From Persephonella atlantica (GTDB lineage Bacteria > Aquificota > Aquificia > Aquificales > Hydrogenothermaceae), in assembly GCF_016617615.1 (NCBI RefSeq), contig NZ_JAACYA010000001.1:186001-250000 (forward strand): a stretch of DNA of 64,000 nucleotides. The letters are read 5' to 3'. Position numbers and translations under genes: made by a program. The notes below the pieces were generated by a model. The model saw nothing but the letters and a program-made list of their open reading frames with translations, did no database searches and had not been told where the DNA came from. Shown here one piece after another: positions 42,323-51,298 of this stretch; the stretch's first letter is position 1, and the number at the start of each line of letters is the position of its first letter.

Positions 42323-43144
42323 ATGAAAAAGGTCAAGGTTAATAAGCAGACAGCACTGAGAGATTTCCTGTCAGAGCATCTGAATATATCAAAGAAAAAG
42401 GCAAAACAGCTGATAGACACAAAACTTATACTTGTTAACAATAAAAGGGTATGGATAGCCTCCCACATGTTAAGAGAAGGAGATGTTGTTGAAATTCCCA
42501 CATTAGAAAACAATATCCAGTGGGAGATAAAAAATAACATTCTCTATGAAGATGAATATATTATCGCACTAAATAAACCTCCATTTATGGAAAGTGAAGG
42601 GGGTAAAAACAGCCTTGAAGATAAGCTAAAGGGATTTAAAAAAAGCAGAAAAATACAGGCTATTCACAGGTTAGACAGGGACACTTCAGGGGTTATACTT
42701 TTTGCAAAAAACAGGGCTGTTTTTGAGAAGTTTAAACAGCTGTGGCAGGAAAAGAAGGTCAAAAAAGAGTATCTTGCCATAAGCCACGGAGAAGCTGTTT
42801 TCAGAAAAAAAGTCGTAAACATTCCTGTTGATAAAAAGTACGCAAAAAGCATCATTCAGACCTTAAAAACAGGCAGTGGTTTTTCCCTATTCAAAATAGA
42901 AATACCAACAGGGAGAAAACACCAGATAAGGATACACCTGTCAAAAATCAGGCATCCCATTGTTGGGGACAAAACATACGGGCTGAAAAACATCACAGAC
43001 CCACTGCTGAAAAATGTTAAAAGACAGATGCTCCACTCATACAGAATATCATTTTTCCACCCATATCTGAAAAAGAAAATAACAATAACAGGAAAACCTC
43101 TTTCAGACTTTGAAAATTTTGGAAAAATTATCAGATTATTATAA
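42323..43144 (+). CDS. RluA-family pseudouridine synthase
   Basis: 273 residues. N-terminal S4 RNA-binding domain (LRDFLSEHLNISKKKAKQLI), then the catalytic domain with HRLDRDTSGVILFAK (catalytic Asp in RLD), IPTGRKHQIRIHLS and HPIVGDKTYG. It converts uridine to pseudouridine in rRNA or tRNA; the target (RluC/RluD or TruC type) cannot be set from sequence alone. Confidence 0.9.
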   Translation: MKKVKVNKQTALRDFLSEHLNISKKKAKQLIDTKLILVNNKRVWIASHMLREGDVVEIPTLENNIQWEIKNNILYEDEYIIALNKPPFMESEGGKNSLEDKLKGFKKSRKIQAIHRLDRDTSGVILFAKNRAVFEKFKQLWQEKKVKKEYLAISHGEAVFRKKVVNIPVDKKYAKSIIQTLKTGSGFSLFKIEIPTGRKHQIRIHLSKIRHPIVGDKTYGLKNITDPLLKNVKRQMLHSYRISFFHPYLKKKITITGKPLSDFENFGKIIRLL

Positions 43145-43172
43145 AATTTATTAAACTTTTTTAGAGGTGAAA

Positions 43173-44030
43173 ATGGTGGAAGTTAAAGAAAAAAAACAGG
43201 TTATCAGAGTTGCCCACAGCCCAGATTCAGACGATGCATTTATGTTTTATGCAATCAATCAGAAAAAGATAGACACAAAAGGATACCAGTTTGTGGACAT
43301 TCTTTCAGACATTGAAACACTTAACAGGAAAGCCCTTGAAGGAGAGTACGAAGTCTCAGCCATATCTATACATGCATTTCCATACGTTGCTGACAAATAT
43401 GCCCTTCTTTCCAGCGGAGCAAGTATGGGAGACAACTATGGTCCTATGATTGTGTCTAAAGAACATTTTGACCCTTCCCAGCTGAAAAACAAAAAAATAG
43501 CCGTTCCTGGAACATTAACTTCTGCATTTTTAGCCCTTGAGCTTTATCTGGGAACGAACAGGTTTGATTATGAGGTTATCCCATTTGACCAGATAATAAA
43601 GGCCGTAAAAGAAGGAAAGGTTGATGCAGGTCTTATTATCCACGAAGGTCAGCTCACCTATCAGGATGAAGGTCTCGTATGCATAGTAGACCTTGGTAAG
43701 TGGTGGTATGAAAAAACTGGAGGCTTACCACTGCCACTTGGTGGAAATGTTATCAGAAAAGATTTAGGCGAAGAAACAATGAAGGAGATTTCTGAAATTC
43801 TGAGGGAGAGTATAAAGTATTCTCTTGAGCACAGGGAAGAAGCTGTTGATTATGCTCTGAAATACGCAAGGGATATGTCAAAGGAAAAGGCTGACAGATT
43901 CATAGGAATGTACGTAAACGAGCTTACGGTAGATTACGGAGAAAGGGGAAGGAAAGCTATAGAGCTGTTTTTAAAAGAAGCATACGAAAAAGGATTTATT
44001 GACAGAATGCCAGAAATAAAATTTGTGTAG
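43173..44030 (+). CDS. mqnD: MqnD-like menaquinone-biosynthesis protein
   Basis: 285 residues from ATG 43173 (AGAGG 5 bases upstream; GTG 43167 sits in the ribosome site). Features of the MqnA/MqnD fold: AHSPDSDDAFMFY, ADIETLN-like ILSDIETLNRKALEG, AVPGTLTSAFLALEL, DAGLIIHEGQLTY and LPLPLGGNVIRKDL. These match 1,4-dihydroxy-6-naphthoate synthase relatives. A periplasmic-binding-protein fold enzyme of the futalosine route, working downstream of mqnE. Confidence 0.85.
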   Translation: MVEVKEKKQVIRVAHSPDSDDAFMFYAINQKKIDTKGYQFVDILSDIETLNRKALEGEYEVSAISIHAFPYVADKYALLSSGASMGDNYGPMIVSKEHFDPSQLKNKKIAVPGTLTSAFLALELYLGTNRFDYEVIPFDQIIKAVKEGKVDAGLIIHEGQLTYQDEGLVCIVDLGKWWYEKTGGLPLPLGGNVIRKDLGEETMKEISEILRESIKYSLEHREEAVDYALKYARDMSKEKADRFIGMYVNELTVDYGERGRKAIELFLKEAYEKGFIDRMPEIKFV

Positions 44031-44038
44031 GGGCTTCC

Positions 44039-44521
44039 ATGAAAATCTTGCTGCTGGACGAAGACAGAGCAACATATCAGGTGCTTAGTGAGGTTGCCCA
44101 GCTCAGTGGTTCAGAAATAATCCAGATTACAGACATAGAAAAGGCGAAAGATTATGTAAAAAATAATAATGACATAGACGGTATTGTTGCAGAGCAAAAG
44201 ATTGGTGAAAAGCCTACATGGGAAATAATACAGTACATGAAGAACGAGGAAGGTGTCAGGGAGATACCTTTTATTATACTGACAGAATCACTGACAAAAG
44301 ATGAAAAGGATTTTTATCAGTATATGGGTGTGACAGCAATACTAGAGAAACCATTTAATCCACTTGAGGTCTTTACGGCAATTGTTGAACATCTAAAGAA
44401 AACAAAAGGGGAAGAATACGTAAAATCCAAATTAGAAGAAGAACAGGTTGATAAAAATGCTCTGAAAAAGCTTATAGAAAAAATAGTGAGCTTCCTTAAG
44501 TCTATTTTTTCAAAGAAGTGA
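44039..44521 (+). CDS. Degenerate response-regulator receiver protein
   Basis: 160 residues. Receiver fold: acidic cluster DED at 7-9, FIILTES (Thr) and LEKPF (Lys) are normal, but the phosphorylated Asp is replaced by Glu52 in IVAEQ. An extended C-terminal helix (LKKLIEKIVSFLKSIFSKK) replaces an output domain. It is probably not phosphorylated and may mimic the active state. The stop TGA overlaps the start ATG of the Toprim gene. Confidence 0.75.
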   Translation: MKILLLDEDRATYQVLSEVAQLSGSEIIQITDIEKAKDYVKNNNDIDGIVAEQKIGEKPTWEIIQYMKNEEGVREIPFIILTESLTKDEKDFYQYMGVTAILEKPFNPLEVFTAIVEHLKKTKGEEYVKSKLEEEQVDKNALKKLIEKIVSFLKSIFSKK

Positions 44522-44835
44522 TGAAAGATGAAACCCTCAAAGAATGGATAAGTAGATTAAAAGATTTTTCTAAATCAGATGGGGTAGTTGTACTTGTTGA
44601 AGGGAAAAGGGACAGGGATAAATTAAAAAGAGCAGGTGTGGAGCATATATACAGCATCAGAGGCAGGAGATTTTATGACATATTAGAAGAACTTGAAAAA
44701 AGCAAAATAGTAATAATACTTACAGACCTTGACAAACAGGGAGAAAAAATCTGTAAAAAACTCTCCCAGATGTTCCAGAAAGAAGGTATACCGGTAGATA
44801 CAACATTTAGAGAAAGTTTAAATAAAACATATTGA
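44521..44835 (+). CDS. Small Toprim-domain protein (RNase M5-like)
   Basis: 104 residues. Toprim motifs: VVVLVEGKRDR (Glu) near 25-35 and ILTDLDKQGEK (DxD) near 68-78. This is the core of RNase M5 and UPF0292 proteins, and here nothing else is attached. A small nuclease or nucleotide transferase is possible; RNase M5 itself is longer. It starts within the stop of the receiver gene and precedes hisF by 25 bases. Confidence 0.75.
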   Translation: MKDETLKEWISRLKDFSKSDGVVVLVEGKRDRDKLKRAGVEHIYSIRGRRFYDILEELEKSKIVIILTDLDKQGEKICKKLSQMFQKEGIPVDTTFRESLNKTY

Positions 44836-44860
44836 AGATATATCTCTCTAAGGAGAAAAG

Positions 44861-45619
44861 ATGCTTGCAAAAAGAATAATTCCATGCCTTGATGTAAACA
44901 GAGGAAGGGTTGTAAAAGGGGTTAACTTTGTGAATCTGATAGACGCAGGAGACCCTGTGGAAGCTGCCAGAGCATACGACGAAGCAGGAGCTGACGAGCT
45001 GGTATTTTTAGACATAACAGCATCGGCAGAAGATAGGGACATTATATTGGATGTTGTGAAGGAAACAGCTGAAACAGTTTTTATGCCCCTAACTGTTGGT
45101 GGGGGAGTAAGAACATTAGAAGACATAAGGAAGCTCCTTGAAAGCGGAGCAGACAAGGTGTCTATAAACACAGCAGCAGTTAAAGAGCCTCCTTTAGTGG
45201 AAAGTGCAGCAATCAGATTTGGCTCTTCAACGATAGTCGTTGCTATTGATGCCAAAAAAACAGCCCCCGGTAAATGGGAGGTTTACATACACGGAGGAAG
45301 AACGCCAACAGGAATAGATGCAATTCAGTGGGCAAGAGCAGTAGAAGACCTTGGAGCAGGTGAGATACTTCTCACTTCAATGGACAGGGATGGGACAAAG
45401 GCTGGATACGATATAGAGCTAACAAAAGCAATAAGTGAAGCAGTTTCCATACCTGTTATAGCATCTGGAGGAGCAGGAAAGAAGGAACACTTCTATGAAG
45501 CATTTGCAGAGGGAAAGGCAGATGCTGCCCTTGCAGCATCACTGTTTCACTTCAGAGAACTGACTATACAGGAAGTAAAAGAGTATCTGAAAAGCAAAAG
45601 TATCCCCGTCAGGCTGTAA
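44861..45619 (+). CDS. hisF: Imidazole glycerol phosphate synthase subunit HisF
   Basis: The cyclase half of IGP synthase, acting with HisH in histidine synthesis. 252 residues, TIM barrel: [16 protein letters not shown] (catalytic Asp11), [20 protein letters not shown] (second catalytic Asp), [18 protein letters not shown] and [14 protein letters not shown] precedes the ATG. No hisH or other his gene is in the window. Confidence 0.95.
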   Translation: MLAKRIIPCLDVNRGRVVKGVNFVNLIDAGDPVEAARAYDEAGADELVFLDITASAEDRDIILDVVKETAETVFMPLTVGGGVRTLEDIRKLLESGADKVSINTAAVKEPPLVESAAIRFGSSTIVVAIDAKKTAPGKWEVYIHGGRTPTGIDAIQWARAVEDLGAGEILLTSMDRDGTKAGYDIELTKAISEAVSIPVIASGGAGKKEHFYEAFAEGKADAALAASLFHFRELTIQEVKEYLKSKSIPVRL

Positions 45620-45669
45620 TTACACAGATTAAATGCTAAAATTTTATCAAAATCTAACTGGAGTCAGAG

Positions 45670-47241
45670 ATGAAAAAGGTATTTATATACGATACAACTT
45701 TAAGGGATGGAACACAGGCTGAAGGGGTCAGTGTATCTGTTGAGGACAAGCTGAGAATAACAGAAAAGTTAGATGACTTTGGAATCCATTACATAGAAGG
45801 TGGGTGGCCCGGTTCAAATCCAAAAGATGACGAGTATTTTAAAAAGGTTAAAAATCTAAGGCTGAAAAATGCAAAAATAGCAGCTTTTGGTTCAACAAGA
45901 AGGGCTTACCTCAGGGTAGAAGATGACCCACTGATCCAGAATCTGATAAAGGCAGAAACACCTGTAATTACAATATTCGGTAAAGCATGGGATATGCATG
46001 TTACAGAAGCACTAAAAACCACGTTAGAAAACAACCTTGAGATGGTTTACGATACAGTAAGATACCTGAAGGCACATACTGATGAAGTGGTATTTATAGG
46101 AGAGCATTTCTTTGACGGATATAAATCCAATCCAGACTATGCTTATGCTGTTATGAAAACAGCACAGGAAGCAGGAGCTGACTTTCTCGTCCTTGCAGAC
46201 ACAAATGGAGGAACCCTTCCAATTGAGATAGAGAGCATAATCAAACAGGTAAAAGAAAAGGGACTGGATGGAAAATTAGGGATACATGCCCACAACGACA
46301 GTGATACAGCCGTGTGGAACTCTATAACAGCAGTCCTCAACGGTGCTGTTCAGGTTCACGGAACTATAAATGGTTTTGGAGAAAGGTGTGGAAATGCAAA
46401 CCTGTGCTCCATTATCCCAAATCTCTCACTAAAGCTTGGATATGAAACTATACCTGAAGAAAGCATAAGAAGGCTGAAAGAGCTGTCAAACTTTGTGGCT
46501 GACATTGTCAATCTGCCTGTCCCTAAAAATATGCCTTTTGTGGGAGACAGTGCTTTTGCCCACAAAGGAGGTGTTCATGCATCTGCAGTCCTGAAAAACC
46601 CAAAACTGTATGAGCACATCAACCCTGAACTTGTTGGAAACAGAAGGAAAATACTGGTTTCAGACCTTGCTGGGAAATCAAACATCATATACAAGGCAAG
46701 GGAACTGGGAATAGAGATTGACGAAAAAGACCCGCGGATAACAGAGCTTGTTCAGGAGATAAAAAGGTTAGAAAACTATGGATACCACTACGAAGCAGCA
46801 GAAGCATCACTGGAACTGCTGATAAGAAAGCATCTTGGAATGCTTAAGAAATATTTTGACCTTGATGCATACAGGGTGCTGATAGCAAGAAGATACACAG
46901 ATAAAGAACCAGTATCTGAAGCAACAGTAAGAATAAAGATAGATAACCATTACGAACACACCGCATCTTTAGGTTATGGTCCTGTTAATGCGTTAGACAG
47001 AGCATTAAAAAAAGCTTTAGTGGAAATTTATCCTTCCCTTTCAGAGGTTGAACTGATTGATTACAAAGTAAGGATAATAAACGAAAGTGCAGGAACAGCA
47101 GCAAAAATAAGGGTTTTGGTGGAAAGTAAAGACAGAGAAAGAAAGTGGGGAACTGTTGGCGTGTCAGACAATGTTATTGAAGCCTCGTGGCAGGCTGTTG
47201 TTGACAGCTTTATATACAAACTTGTGAAGGATGGAGTGTAG
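45670..47241 (+). CDS. cimA: (R)-citramalate synthase
   Basis: Condenses acetyl-CoA with pyruvate for the threonine-independent isoleucine route. 523 residues. [16 protein letters not shown] start, [16 protein letters not shown] (the CimA type rather than LeuA), [28 protein letters not shown] and a C-terminal regulatory domain ([29 protein letters not shown]). GGAGTC precedes the ATG. The next gene begins one base after its stop codon. Confidence 0.92.
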   Translation: MKKVFIYDTTLRDGTQAEGVSVSVEDKLRITEKLDDFGIHYIEGGWPGSNPKDDEYFKKVKNLRLKNAKIAAFGSTRRAYLRVEDDPLIQNLIKAETPVITIFGKAWDMHVTEALKTTLENNLEMVYDTVRYLKAHTDEVVFIGEHFFDGYKSNPDYAYAVMKTAQEAGADFLVLADTNGGTLPIEIESIIKQVKEKGLDGKLGIHAHNDSDTAVWNSITAVLNGAVQVHGTINGFGERCGNANLCSIIPNLSLKLGYETIPEESIRRLKELSNFVADIVNLPVPKNMPFVGDSAFAHKGGVHASAVLKNPKLYEHINPELVGNRRKILVSDLAGKSNIIYKARELGIEIDEKDPRITELVQEIKRLENYGYHYEAAEASLELLIRKHLGMLKKYFDLDAYRVLIARRYTDKEPVSEATVRIKIDNHYEHTASLGYGPVNALDRALKKALVEIYPSLSEVELIDYKVRIINESAGTAAKIRVLVESKDRERKWGTVGVSDNVIEASWQAVVDSFIYKLVKDGV

Positions 47242-47242
47242 G

Positions 47243-48109
47243 ATGAGAATAGGATGGATAGGTCTCGGTCATATGGGTCTGCCTATGGCCAAAAATCTGT
47301 CAGAGAAAGGATTTGATGTTGTTGTGTGGAACAGGACAAAAGAAAAAGCTGAAAAAAGTGGTCTGCCTTTTGTAGAAACGATAAAAGAGCTCCTGAGCAG
47401 AAGCGATGTTGTGATAACAATGCTGTTTGGTTCCCAGTCTGTGGAAGAAGTATACAAAGAGATTACAAAACACAGCATAAAGGGAAAGATATTTATAGAC
47501 ATGACAACTGTTCATCCAGAGACGGCAAAAAAAACAGCAGAGCTGATTATAAAAAACGGTGGAGATTTTCTTGAAGCTCCCGTTCTGGGAAGTGTAATTC
47601 CTGCAAGAGAAGGAAAACTGACAGTACTGGTGAGCGGAGACAGTGAAACTTTTGAAAAATGTAAAAATATATTCAGTGCAGTTGGAAAAAGTATATATTA
47701 CATGGGAGATTACGGCAATGCATCAAAGATGAAGCTGATAAACAACACTGTCCTTGCCTCCTTTATGTCTGTAATCTCAGAGGCTTTCACATTTGGTATA
47801 AAGGCTGGTCTTGAACCAGAAACAGTTATGCAGATACTTTCAGATGGAGCTGGTAAGTCAGCGGTTTTAGAAGCAAAAAAAGAAAAACTTCTGAAAAAAG
47901 ATTACTCAACCCATTTTTCCATCTCACTTATACACAAAGATATATGCTATGCATTAGATATAGCAAAGGAGTATAACTTTCCTGCAGTGATAACCTCACA
48001 GACTCTTACCCTTTTAAGTTCTGCAAAAGCCCACAAGCTGTCTGACAAAGACTTTTCATCTATTGTTGAGATATACAAAAAATTAGGAAATGTAGAGGAG
48101 GAAAAATGA
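47243..48109 (+). CDS. 3-hydroxyisobutyrate dehydrogenase-like NAD(P) enzyme
   Basis: 288 residues from ATG 47243 (GGAG upstream; the ATG at 47231 inside cimA has no good site). N-terminal Rossmann motif GWIGLGHMGLPMAKNL, Ser region APVLGSVIPAREGKLTVLVSG, catalytic Lys in GNASKMKLINN. The beta-hydroxyacid dehydrogenase family includes glyoxylate, succinic semialdehyde and tartronate reductases; the substrate is not clear. It overlaps the next gene by ATGA. Confidence 0.85.
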   Translation: MRIGWIGLGHMGLPMAKNLSEKGFDVVVWNRTKEKAEKSGLPFVETIKELLSRSDVVITMLFGSQSVEEVYKEITKHSIKGKIFIDMTTVHPETAKKTAELIIKNGGDFLEAPVLGSVIPAREGKLTVLVSGDSETFEKCKNIFSAVGKSIYYMGDYGNASKMKLINNTVLASFMSVISEAFTFGIKAGLEPETVMQILSDGAGKSAVLEAKKEKLLKKDYSTHFSISLIHKDICYALDIAKEYNFPAVITSQTLTLLSSAKAHKLSDKDFSSIVEIYKKLGNVEEEK

Positions 48110-48750
48110 GAAAAGTAGCCTGGAGTGTTGCACATCAGGAATTTATCATATCAGACCATTACTACTTCTCAAAACTTCAAAAATATGCAAAGGAAGCAGG
48201 ACTGCACATTGAAGAAGTTGACGATCTGGAGAAATTTTCCCAGTATGACACTATCATATTTAACTATCCTGAGATACCATTTACACCAGAAGAAGCAGAC
48301 TTTATTGAAGATTTAGTAAAAAGTGGAAAAACTGTCGGTATTTTTGGATACTACAAAAATGAAGATAAAATAGCAGATACATGCAATACACTGTCTGAAA
48401 GATTTGGGATACATTTTAATGGAGACATTGTTACAGATAATGTGAGCAACTATGAAAAAGATAATCTTCTGATAGTAACAGGAGATACTTATAACCTCCC
48501 GGGAGAAATAAAAAAAGTTATGCTTGCCTGCACTGATACCATCACCACAAGAAAACCTCAGGTCAGACCACTTATACACGGAGAAAATACCGCAGAATCA
48601 AAGCTTGGCTGTGAAACAGTTTTATTTGCAGAGTACGTTGACCCATCTGGAGGAAAGTTTATAGCTGGTGGAACATGTGTTTTCTGGGATAACTATTCTA
48701 TAGACCTTTACAACAATAAGGAGCTGAGTCTAAATCTGCTATCCCGATGA
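48106..48750 (+). CDS. Hypothetical protein with a class I amidotransferase-like layout
   Basis: 214 residues. The N-terminal half has alternate strands and helices (VAWSVAHQEFIISDHYYF; TIIFNYPEIPFTPEEADFIEDLVKSGKTVGIFGYY) like DUF4350/GATase-like sensors, ending in GGTCVFWDN. No nucleophile Cys is evident in the elbow. It is co-translated between the dehydrogenase and trmI genes (4-base overlaps). I cannot give a function. Confidence 0.6.
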   Translation: MRKVAWSVAHQEFIISDHYYFSKLQKYAKEAGLHIEEVDDLEKFSQYDTIIFNYPEIPFTPEEADFIEDLVKSGKTVGIFGYYKNEDKIADTCNTLSERFGIHFNGDIVTDNVSNYEKDNLLIVTGDTYNLPGEIKKVMLACTDTITTRKPQVRPLIHGENTAESKLGCETVLFAEYVDPSGGKFIAGGTCVFWDNYSIDLYNNKELSLNLLSR

Positions 48751-49505
48751 TAAAAGAGGGAGATACAGTCCAGCTTACAGATGGGAAAAACAGCTTTTTC
48801 CTGAAGGTTAAAAAAGGTGAGATATTTGGAACCCATAGGGGTAACATAAAACATGACGAAATTATTACGGCAGGATACGGCGGAGAGGTAAAAACCCACA
48901 AAGGGCACCCGTTTATGATTCTCCGCCCTACACTTCACGACATCATAATGTTCGGCATAAAAAGAAAAACCCAGATTATATACCCAAAAGACAGCAGTTA
49001 CATAACGCTAAAATTAGGACTTACAGATGGGATGAAGGTTTTAGAATCAGGAGTGGGAAGCGGAGCACTGACAATTGTTATGGCAAATGCTGTAAAACCT
49101 TCCGGAAAGATATACTCATACGAAAAAGAGGAAAAATATATAAAAAATGCTTACAGTAACATAAAGCTTGCAGGTCTTGAAAAATATGTGGAGATAAAAC
49201 ATCACAGTCTTGACCAGCCTTTACCTGAAAACTTTTTTGATGCAGCATTTATTGACGTTAGGGAGCCGTGGCTTTACATAGATAACATAAAAAAATCCCT
49301 TAAAAAAGGTTCTCCTATAGGTTTCTTAGTTCCCACAACCAATCAGGTCAGTAACACACTGCAGGCACTAAAAGAAAATAACTTTATAAACTTAGAGGTT
49401 GTAGAGCTGTTAGAGAGGCATTACAAACCTGTTCCAGACAGACTCAGACCTGAAGACAGAATGGTAGCCCACACAGGATACCTTATATTTGGGAGAAATG
49501 GCTGA
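48747..49505 (+). CDS. trmI: tRNA (adenine-58-N1)-methyltransferase TrmI
   Basis: 252 residues. An N-terminal beta domain (EGDTVQLTDGKNSFFLKVKKG), then a SAM Rossmann fold: LKLGLTDGMKVLESGVGSGALT, YEKEEKYIKNA and DAAFIDVREPW. It puts m1A at position 58 of the T-loop, important for tRNA stability in thermophiles. Overlaps by ATGA with the previous gene; proB follows 2 bases later. Confidence 0.92.
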   Translation: MIKEGDTVQLTDGKNSFFLKVKKGEIFGTHRGNIKHDEIITAGYGGEVKTHKGHPFMILRPTLHDIIMFGIKRKTQIIYPKDSSYITLKLGLTDGMKVLESGVGSGALTIVMANAVKPSGKIYSYEKEEKYIKNAYSNIKLAGLEKYVEIKHHSLDQPLPENFFDAAFIDVREPWLYIDNIKKSLKKGSPIGFLVPTTNQVSNTLQALKENNFINLEVVELLERHYKPVPDRLRPEDRMVAHTGYLIFGRNG

Positions 49506-49507
49506 TA

Positions 49508-50617
49508 ATGGATAGGAAGCAGGCTGTAAAAAATACAAAAAGAGCAGTTATAAAAATAGGCTCCCAGCTTTTAGAAAAAAATGGACAGATAGACACAGAC
49601 TTTGTAAAAAATCTGTCATCAAATATAAAACACCTCCAAAGCAGAGGAATAGAACCTGTTATCGTTTCATCAGGGGCTGTTCTTGCTGGAGTAAAAAAGT
49701 TAGGCCTGAAGAAAAAGCCCACATCAATTACAGAAAAGCAGGCTGTAGCATCTGTTGGGCAGGCATATCTTATGCAGATTTACGACCAGATATTTTCTGA
49801 AAATGGCCAGATTATTGGACAGATTTTGCTCACTATTGAAGGCCTCAGAGAGAGAAAGCGTTATGTTCTGGCACAGAACACAATAAACAAGCTGATAGAG
49901 ATGGGAGTTATCCCAATAGTAAACGAGAACGACACAATAGCTGTTGATGAGATAGTTTTTGGGGATAACGACTTTCTGGCAGCCCATGTTTCTGTTTTAA
50001 TCGGTGCAGACCTGCTTGTTATCCTATCAACAGCAGGAGGCGTTTACACTAAAAGTCCAGAAGAAGAGGATTCACAGCTAATCTTAGAGATAAAAGAGAT
50101 AGATAAAGCCCTTCAGTATGCTAAAGCATCAACCTCAAAGTTTGGAACAGGGGGTATGAGAAGCAAGTTAGAAGCAGCAAAGATAGCAGTATCCCACCAG
50201 ATACCTGTTGTTATAGCACCAAAGGAAAAGGATATCTTACTCAAAATTTTTGATGGTGAGTTAGCAGGCACTTTTATACATCCCCAGAAAGAAAGAAAAC
50301 TGACCAAAAAGAAAAGCTGGCTGAAACTCCTGTCAGCTCCAAAAGGAAGGATAATCGTTGATAAAGGAGCAGAAAAAGCATTAAAGGAAGGGAAAAGCCT
50401 CCTTCCAGCAGGAATAATAGACGTGGAAGGTATATTTTCAAAAAATGATGTTGTTGCAATCGTGAGTGAAGAGGGACAGATTATAGGTAAAGGTATTGTA
50501 AACTACAGCTCAAAGGAGCTAAAAAAAGTTAAAAGAAAAAAGTCCTCTGAGGTTGAAAGGATTTTGAACAAAAAGTTTACAGAAGCAATCCATACAGACA
50601 ACTTAGTGGTTTTTTAG
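49508..50617 (+). CDS. proB: Glutamate 5-kinase
   Basis: First step of proline synthesis. 369 residues: an amino-acid kinase domain (VIKIGSQLLE, PVIVSSGAVLAGVKKL, PIVNENDTIAVDEI, FGTGGMRSKLEAAKIA) and a C-terminal PUA domain (about 280-369, GRIIVDKGAEKALKEGKSLLPAGI). Complete and normal. It is in one run with trmI and nfi. Confidence 0.95.
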   Translation: MDRKQAVKNTKRAVIKIGSQLLEKNGQIDTDFVKNLSSNIKHLQSRGIEPVIVSSGAVLAGVKKLGLKKKPTSITEKQAVASVGQAYLMQIYDQIFSENGQIIGQILLTIEGLRERKRYVLAQNTINKLIEMGVIPIVNENDTIAVDEIVFGDNDFLAAHVSVLIGADLLVILSTAGGVYTKSPEEEDSQLILEIKEIDKALQYAKASTSKFGTGGMRSKLEAAKIAVSHQIPVVIAPKEKDILLKIFDGELAGTFIHPQKERKLTKKKSWLKLLSAPKGRIIVDKGAEKALKEGKSLLPAGIIDVEGIFSKNDVVAIVSEEGQIIGKGIVNYSSKELKKVKRKKSSEVERILNKKFTEAIHTDNLVVF

Positions 50618-51298
50618 ATGAAAAATCTCCAGCAGATAGAGGAACTTAAAAAAGAGCAGTTAAACCTGTCAAAAAAGCTGAAAATAAAAGACAGGATACC
50701 TGTAGAAAAGATAAAAACTGTCGCAGGTATTGACGTTACATTTACAGATGTGTGGAAAAATCCCACAACAGGTATAGCCTGTATTGTTGTAATGGATGTA
50801 ACAGAAAACTTTAAGGTGATAGAAACAGTGTATGTAGAAGATACAGTTGATTTCCCATACATTCCTACATTTTTAGCATATAGAGAACTTCCTGTTATTC
50901 TGAAAGCATACGAAAAAATAAAAACAAAACCTGATGCATTTATGTTAGACGGTATGGGTATTCTCCATCCAAGGAAGATGGGCATTGCATCCCACTTTGG
51001 AGTAATAACAGATACAGTCTCTGTAGGCTGTGGAAAATCAAAACTTGTCGGAGATTATGAGGAACCTCCTAATAAAAAGCTGTCTTACAGCCCTGTTTAT
51101 GTAGATGGAGAGCTAAGAGGATTTGCTGTCAGAACGAAAAAGAATGCAAACCCTGTATTTGTTTCACCGGGGAACAACATATCTGTTGAAAGCAGTCTGA
51201 AACTCCTTATTAAATCTTTAGGCAGGTACAAACTGCCAGAGCCAACGAGGACAGCTCACATTCTTCTTCAAAAATACAGAAAAAGGTTAATATCATGA
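50618..51298 (+). CDS. nfi: Endonuclease V
   Basis: Cuts next to deoxyinosine, a common lesion at high temperature. 226 residues. Motifs: AGIDVTF (metal Asp), FPYIPTFLAYRELP (wedge), LDGMGILHPRKMGIASHFG and a Lys in GKSKLVG. It begins directly after the proB stop and ends in a 4-base overlap with the diguanylate cyclase gene. Confidence 0.94.
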   Translation: MKNLQQIEELKKEQLNLSKKLKIKDRIPVEKIKTVAGIDVTFTDVWKNPTTGIACIVVMDVTENFKVIETVYVEDTVDFPYIPTFLAYRELPVILKAYEKIKTKPDAFMLDGMGILHPRKMGIASHFGVITDTVSVGCGKSKLVGDYEEPPNKKLSYSPVYVDGELRGFAVRTKKNANPVFVSPGNNISVESSLKLLIKSLGRYKLPEPTRTAHILLQKYRKRLIS

